From positions 1 to 9,946 of the forward strand of contig JAEDNK010000052.1 in assembly GCA_016302545.1 (NCBI GenBank): a DNA stretch of 9,946 nt. The letters run 5' to 3'. The stretch is from Bacillota bacterium. Lineage in GTDB: Bacteria; Bacillota; Clostridia; Peptostreptococcales; Anaerovoracaceae. The position numbers were made by a program, and so were the translations under genes. Positions within the stretch are counted from its first letter, which is position 1, and every line of letters begins with the position of its first letter. Shown here piece by piece: positions 6,476-9,946 of this stretch. The notes under the pieces are model-generated. The model was not told where the DNA came from. It saw only the letters and a list, made by a program, of their open reading frames with translations, and searched no databases.

Positions 6476-6494
6476 CATGCGGAGGTACTGAGAT

Positions 6495-7832
6495 ATGAAG
6501 ATACTCTGGGACTATTACGAAAATTACGACGAATACGTATACGCATCCGATGTGGATACCTACGAGCTGGTTTACATGAACAAAAAGACCCGAGAGGCAT
6601 TCAATGTGGATTCACTTCAAAGCCTTGCAGGCAAAACCTGCTATGAAACTCTGCAGCTTTGCTCTTCTCCGTGTACTTTATGCAACAGCAGCAAGCTTGA
6701 GCCCGGTATGTTTACACGGGGATACAATTTCAACCCCATCCTCGAGCAGTACATATCAACCGTAGATACCATGATACTTGATAACGGGCGCCGTTACCGC
6801 ATCCAGATCGCCCACAGCGTGATGGAGGATGAAAGCAAGATCAGTCTGATTAGCAAATATAAAGATATGGGAGGACTGATTAACAACGCCCTCGCCATGG
6901 CCTTTCAAAAGATTTCTCCTGACGAGACCATTCAGTGTCTCCTGGAACATCTGGGACAGATTCTCAAGGGTGAACGCGCCTACATATTCGAAAAAGGCGA
7001 GCATAACAGAGACTTCAACACCCACGAGTGGGTCGCAGCTGGCGTAATTCCGGAAAAAGAGCATCTGCAGGATCTGGATCCGAGCATCTGCGAGCCCTGG
7101 TACGAGCAGTTTAAAACCCACGATTATGTGAGCATCTGCAATCTTGAGGATATACGGGAAACCACTCCTATTATGTACAGCATGCTGGAGCCTCAGGACA
7201 TTCGCTCTCTGGTGGTGATTCCTCTCCGGCATGATGGAAAGACCATAGGCTTCTGCGGCATTGACAATCTGCCGGACGGCACCGCGGAGTTTGCCGTAGG
7301 CGTACTCCGCATAATGGCGTATTTTATTGTGACGGAGCTGCAAAGGCGCGATTTGGTTCGCTCTCTCAACGAGATGAGCTATCTGGATCAGCAGACGGGA
7401 CTTGGAAACCGTCACGCATACCGCCGCCATATAGACGAAAACCTCAGCGATGACTCCTTAGGTGTGGTCTTCTGCGACATTACCGGACTTAAAAGGATAA
7501 ACGACCAGCTTGGTCACAGTCACGGCGACCGAATGATTCTCAGAGCCGCGGAAAGCATTAAGAACGTATTTGAAGACCACAGCCTTTTCCGCTTTGGAGG
7601 CGACGAATTTGTAGCCCTGTGCTCTGCCATTGACAAGGAGGAGCTGGAGAAAAAAGCCAAGCTGCTAAAGACTGACGCTCTTTCCCGCGATGTTAACCTG
7701 GCAATAGGTACAGCGTGGGCTCCTGCCGGCTGCGTAAACGTAGACCGCCTCATGTCGGATTCGGAGACGGATATGTACAGAGATAAGGCGGAGTACTATG
7801 CGACATCAGGTCTTGACCGCAGGCGTGAATAA
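6495..7832 (+). CDS. PAS-GAF-GGDEF diguanylate cyclase
   Basis: This 445-residue protein has no membrane segment and probably makes c-di-GMP from two GTP in the cytosol. Residues 1-125 form a PAS-like sensor (YVYASDVDTYELVYMNKKT, then GKTCYETLQ) with a cysteine cluster at C49, C56, C60 and C63. Residues about 130-285 resemble a GAF domain (RAYIFEKGE, then SLVVIPLRHDGKTIGFCGID). A short helical linker leads to a GGDEF domain (about 295-440) with LDQQTGLGNR, the metal-site region FCDITGLKRIND, canonical guanine-contact residues in GHSHGD, and FGGDEF with GGDEF at 368-372. The RxxD inhibition site is absent. ATG 6495 is preceded by GGAGG with 9-nt spacing. It is the first gene of an operon with an EAL protein 33 bases downstream, and is divergent from another EAL gene. 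The signal sensed by PAS and GAF is unknown. Confidence 0.93.
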   Translation: MKILWDYYENYDEYVYASDVDTYELVYMNKKTREAFNVDSLQSLAGKTCYETLQLCSSPCTLCNSSKLEPGMFTRGYNFNPILEQYISTVDTMILDNGRRYRIQIAHSVMEDESKISLISKYKDMGGLINNALAMAFQKISPDETIQCLLEHLGQILKGERAYIFEKGEHNRDFNTHEWVAAGVIPEKEHLQDLDPSICEPWYEQFKTHDYVSICNLEDIRETTPIMYSMLEPQDIRSLVVIPLRHDGKTIGFCGIDNLPDGTAEFAVGVLRIMAYFIVTELQRRDLVRSLNEMSYLDQQTGLGNRHAYRRHIDENLSDDSLGVVFCDITGLKRINDQLGHSHGDRMILRAAESIKNVFEDHSLFRFGGDEFVALCSAIDKEELEKKAKLLKTDALSRDVNLAIGTAWAPAGCVNVDRLMSDSETDMYRDKAEYYATSGLDRRRE

Positions 7833-7850
7833 TGAAATAATCTTTTTTAC

Positions 7851-7856
7851 AGGAGG
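7851..7856 (+). promoter_or_regulatory. Perfect Shine-Dalgarno of the downstream EAL gene
   Basis: AGGAGG lies 9 nt before ATG 7866, in the 33-nt gap after the cyclase gene. A second ATG at 7869 is also possible but less well spaced. The strength of the site suggests ample phosphodiesterase translation relative to the cyclase. Confidence 0.75.
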
Positions 7857-7865
7857 AAATACAAG

Positions 7866-9158
7866 ATGATGTCGAGGCGCAGTTCATTTATTGAAAGAGT
7901 TCGCGCAATCCGGCAGTCATGCGGCGACGAAAAGGACGTGTTCCTTTTTTCCGCTGATTTTGCCGACTTTAAACTCATTAACCATATCTACGGCTTCGCG
8001 CAAGGGGACGAGCTTCTGCGCGATACCATAGAATTTCTGAATACTATTCCGGAGTGTTCCATGTGCGAACGTACGGGTGCGGACAGGTTTGTTTTCGTAA
8101 TCGCAAGCGGCTCAAATCTTACGGATGAAGGCATCATCCGCCGCTACGAAGAGTTTTCAACGGAGTTTATCAAATCTCACCAGTATAAATATCCCGACTG
8201 TGAACTGAAATTCTGGTGCGGCATTTATCAGATAGAGGACGACGATATCCTGACTGCCCTCGATAATGCGGATATGGCACGAACCCAAGCCAAGGAAAAG
8301 GGATATACCACCGCCAATCTTGTGAAAAACTCCATGATAGACGAGCTGGCGTCCCTGCGTCATCATGAAAGTGAGATAATGAGTGCCATCAAAGAGGAAA
8401 GATTTTTATTTTTCCTGCAGCCTCAGGTGGACCTGAAAACCGGAAAGATAGTCGGCGCCGAAGCCCTCGCCCGGGGAATCGACAAGGACGGCAACGTTAC
8501 CTTTCCCGACGCCTTCGTATCCGTACTTGAACGCAATCACCACATCGTGGATCTTGACTGCCTTATCCTTGAAAAGATCTGCCTGTATATAAGAGAGCGC
8601 CTTGACAGAAACGAGCCTGTAGTAAGGACCTCTGTAAATCTATCCCGTCAGCATCTGTGGGATATGAATTCGGCAGATCGGCTGAACGAAATAGTAAACA
8701 GGTACAAAATACCACATGAGTTAATTATTTTTGAGATAACAGAAAATATCCTCATAACCGATTTCACCGGCGCTGTAGAACTTAACAAGAGGCTCAGAAA
8801 CTGGGGCTACGGAACCTCCATCGACGATTTCGGTTCAGGATATGCCGGTATAGATATCTGGCATCGAGTCTCATTTGATGAGCTTAAGCTTGACAGGATA
8901 TTTTTGGATGACGCTCCCGAAATGAAGAGCAAAAACGAGGTAATCATCCGAGGTCTCGTCTGGATTGCCCATAATCTGGGAACCTATGTAATCTGTGAGG
9001 GTGTCGAAAGGGCGGATCAGTGCCGCGGTCTTTTGGAAAAAGACTGTCGCTTTGCTCAAGGTTACTACTTTTCCAAGCCAATCCCTCCCGATGAGTTTTA
9101 TGACACATATAAAAAACTGAATGGTCACTATCCTGTAGATTACCTTGATGCATTTTAG
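7866..9158 (+). CDS. Degenerate-GGDEF plus EAL c-di-GMP phosphodiesterase
   Basis: This 430-residue soluble protein probably hydrolyses c-di-GMP. Residues 1-165 are a GGDEF domain whose signature is GADRF (71-75). The metal-binding Glu is Arg, so it cannot be an active cyclase. Guanine-contact residues (N39, D48 in LINHIYGFAQGD) and an Asp in the metal-site region (D31, SADF) remain, so GTP could still bind and regulate. The EAL domain (about 175-420) keeps the full catalytic set: E199 (EALAR), N258 (SVNLS), E290 (EITEN), D320-D321 (DDFGSG), K341 (LKLDR), E378 and E381 (CEGVE) and Q398. It is cotranscribed with the PAS-GAF-GGDEF cyclase, so the pair can make and break the same messenger. A strong terminator follows. 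Confidence 0.93.
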   Translation: MMSRRSSFIERVRAIRQSCGDEKDVFLFSADFADFKLINHIYGFAQGDELLRDTIEFLNTIPECSMCERTGADRFVFVIASGSNLTDEGIIRRYEEFSTEFIKSHQYKYPDCELKFWCGIYQIEDDDILTALDNADMARTQAKEKGYTTANLVKNSMIDELASLRHHESEIMSAIKEERFLFFLQPQVDLKTGKIVGAEALARGIDKDGNVTFPDAFVSVLERNHHIVDLDCLILEKICLYIRERLDRNEPVVRTSVNLSRQHLWDMNSADRLNEIVNRYKIPHELIIFEITENILITDFTGAVELNKRLRNWGYGTSIDDFGSGYAGIDIWHRVSFDELKLDRIFLDDAPEMKSKNEVIIRGLVWIAHNLGTYVICEGVERADQCRGLLEKDCRFAQGYYFSKPIPPDEFYDTYKKLNGHYPVDYLDAF

Positions 9159-9163
9159 ACTGA

Positions 9164-9221
9164 AAACGCTTTAACTTTAGCGGTGGTTTTCGCACTTACA
9201 AGTTAAAGCGTTTATTTTTTT
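9164..9221 (+). terminator. Strong intrinsic terminator after the GGDEF/EAL operon
   Basis: A 14-bp perfect stem (AAACGCTTTAACTT at 9164-9177, AAGTTAAAGCGTTT at 9200-9213) is followed by a T-rich run to 9221. The 22-nt loop contains a possible inner GCG/CGC stem. It begins five bases past the EAL stop. On the minus strand only a short T-run follows, so it would serve the convergent permease gene less well. Confidence 0.9.
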
Positions 9222-9223
9222 CT

Positions 9224-9946
9224 CTAATCCAGATTCAGCTTCTTAGTAAGCAATCTTTCGCTGACAATATGGAAAGCCGCCAGCTGCACGCCAAGGTACA
9301 GCAGATATCCCGCCACAACAAGCTGAACACCCTTGAAACGGCTCAGACTGCTAAAGTAATCTATCAGCCCCTCAAACATTTCACCGTCCATAAACTGTAA
9401 AAATACACCTGTAATGAACATTATTGCCACACTTATGCCGATATATGCCGCCACAGAAATCAGAATTTTGTGGTTGTCGCTGAGCTGGCCGATGGACATG
9501 GATGCATAAGTCTTATATATTGATTTCAGAATTGCCAAGGCCATCAGCAGCACCGCCTCAATGGTGTAGAGAATGTAAACAGGCTCGTCACTGTACATTC
9601 CAAAAATATCTCCCAGCAGTTCCCCTAAATCGCTGATACTTATGCTGACACCCATGAGGAAAAAAATTGAAATTACAGCTATAATCCCGCTGATGATTAC
9701 TACCACAAAAGCGGTAAAGCCCTTTGCAGTAATCAGCTGCCACGGCTTTACAGGCAGAGTATGCATCAGGTAGCCCTCGTCTCTGAGCAGGCCCTTATAG
9801 AATCTCTGCAGCACTATCAGCACAGTTGCCACAAGGAGAGCCAGGAAAACCCCTGCGTATACAAACCCCGAAATAATCTGCAGGGTGGATGCAAAAGCAT
9901 TTTTTCCTGTCTCAAAAGCCTCCGACCTCATGTAGAATTTATCTAT
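9224..9946 (-). CDS. ABC-2-type transporter permease subunit, 5' end outside window
   Basis: At least 240 residues of a polytopic membrane protein are visible. There are about five hydrophobic segments: one after TGKNAFASTLQ, one around VVVIISGIIAVISIFFLMG, one at YTIEAVLLMALAIL, one at ILISVAAYIGISVAIMFITG and one near the C-terminus (LVVAGYLLYLGVQLAAF). The cytoplasmic stretch LMHTLPVKPWQLITAKGF is typical of ABC-2 permeases of Bacillota drug or lantibiotic-type exporters, where it probably contacts the ATPase. The reading frame stays open through ATG 9931 to the window edge (IDKFY upstream) and no ribosome binding site precedes that ATG, so 9931 is probably internal and an N-terminal membrane segment is missing. 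The ATPase partner is presumably upstream, outside the window. The stop at 9224 follows the shared intergenic terminator region. Substrate unknown. Confidence 0.78.
   Translation of the reverse strand: MDKFYMRSEAFETGKNAFASTLQIISGFVYAGVFLALLVATVLIVLQRFYKGLLRDEGYLMHTLPVKPWQLITAKGFTAFVVVIISGIIAVISIFFLMGVSISISDLGELLGDIFGMYSDEPVYILYTIEAVLLMALAILKSIYKTYASMSIGQLSDNHKILISVAAYIGISVAIMFITGVFLQFMDGEMFEGLIDYFSSLSRFKGVQLVVAGYLLYLGVQLAAFHIVSERLLTKKLNLD

Noticed and set aside
6477..6491. Four-codon upstream ORF (ATG CGG AGG TAC TGA) just before ATG 6495
   Set aside because: It has no ribosome binding site of its own and consists largely of the Shine-Dalgarno of the real gene, so it is most likely chance.
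6428..6494. c-di-GMP riboswitch in the leader of the GGDEF/EAL operon
   Set aside because: The leader is only about 60 nt. It holds one small bulged hairpin and lacks the paired helices and conserved GEMM sequence elements.
9929..9931. ATG 9931 as the true start of the permease gene
   Set aside because: The frame continues open to the window edge, no ribosome site precedes it, and an ABC-2 permease of this kind should have a further N-terminal membrane segment.
1..9946. Phage, transposon, toxin-antitoxin or defence genes
   Set aside because: No integrase, transposase, nuclease, small toxin pair or terminal repeats were found. The cyclic-dinucleotide genes are EAL/GGDEF signalling types with no effector gene beside them, so a CBASS-like defence reading is not supported.

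Overview
The window looks like a chromosomal segment of an anaerobic Bacillota, most likely a member of Clostridia. The reasons are purine-rich AGGAGG-type ribosome binding sites, sigma-A-like promoters with TATAAT-type -10 boxes, the mtaB-HIT gene pair, and the style of the cyclic-di-nucleotide proteins. GC content is moderate. No mobile element, CRISPR array, tRNA or rRNA was seen. The genus cannot be named from the sequence alone.

Layout, left to right. Positions 1-92 hold only the intrinsic terminator of a leftward operon. That operon (about 3412 down to 93, minus strand) reads mtaB (tRNA methylthiotransferase), a HIT-family nucleotide hydrolase, a V4R-domain sensor protein and a GGDEF protein with a HAMP-like linker. 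The mtaB/HIT and V4R/GGDEF junctions overlap by 1 and 4 bases, which suggests translational coupling. A compact divergent promoter region (3357-3446) also drives a rightward class I methyltransferase gene (3483-4664) of a poorly characterised family. That gene converges with a leftward membrane-anchored EAL gene (4714-6261), and the two share one bidirectional hairpin terminator. The region 6262-6494 holds divergent promoters separated by four 10-bp A-tract units. To its right lies a two-gene operon: a PAS-GAF-GGDEF protein (6495-7832) and a degenerate-GGDEF plus EAL protein (7866-9158), closed by a strong terminator. The right end holds the C-terminal part of a leftward ABC-2-type permease whose 5' end is outside the window.

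Four of the eight complete genes belong to cyclic-di-nucleotide signalling: two apparently active GGDEF cyclases and two apparently active EAL phosphodiesterases, each EAL carrying a degenerate GGDEF domain. The genes form opposing pairs. A cyclase and a phosphodiesterase share one operon, and a second, membrane-bound phosphodiesterase is transcribed divergently from the same control region. The fourth gene, a cyclase, sits behind a V4R small-molecule sensor in a tRNA-modification operon. It has Asn at the guanine-contacting position where Asp is canonical, the same position that is Ser in the hybrid (cGAMP-making) GGDEF enzymes. This residue and the V4R-GGDEF pairing are the most interesting points in the window.
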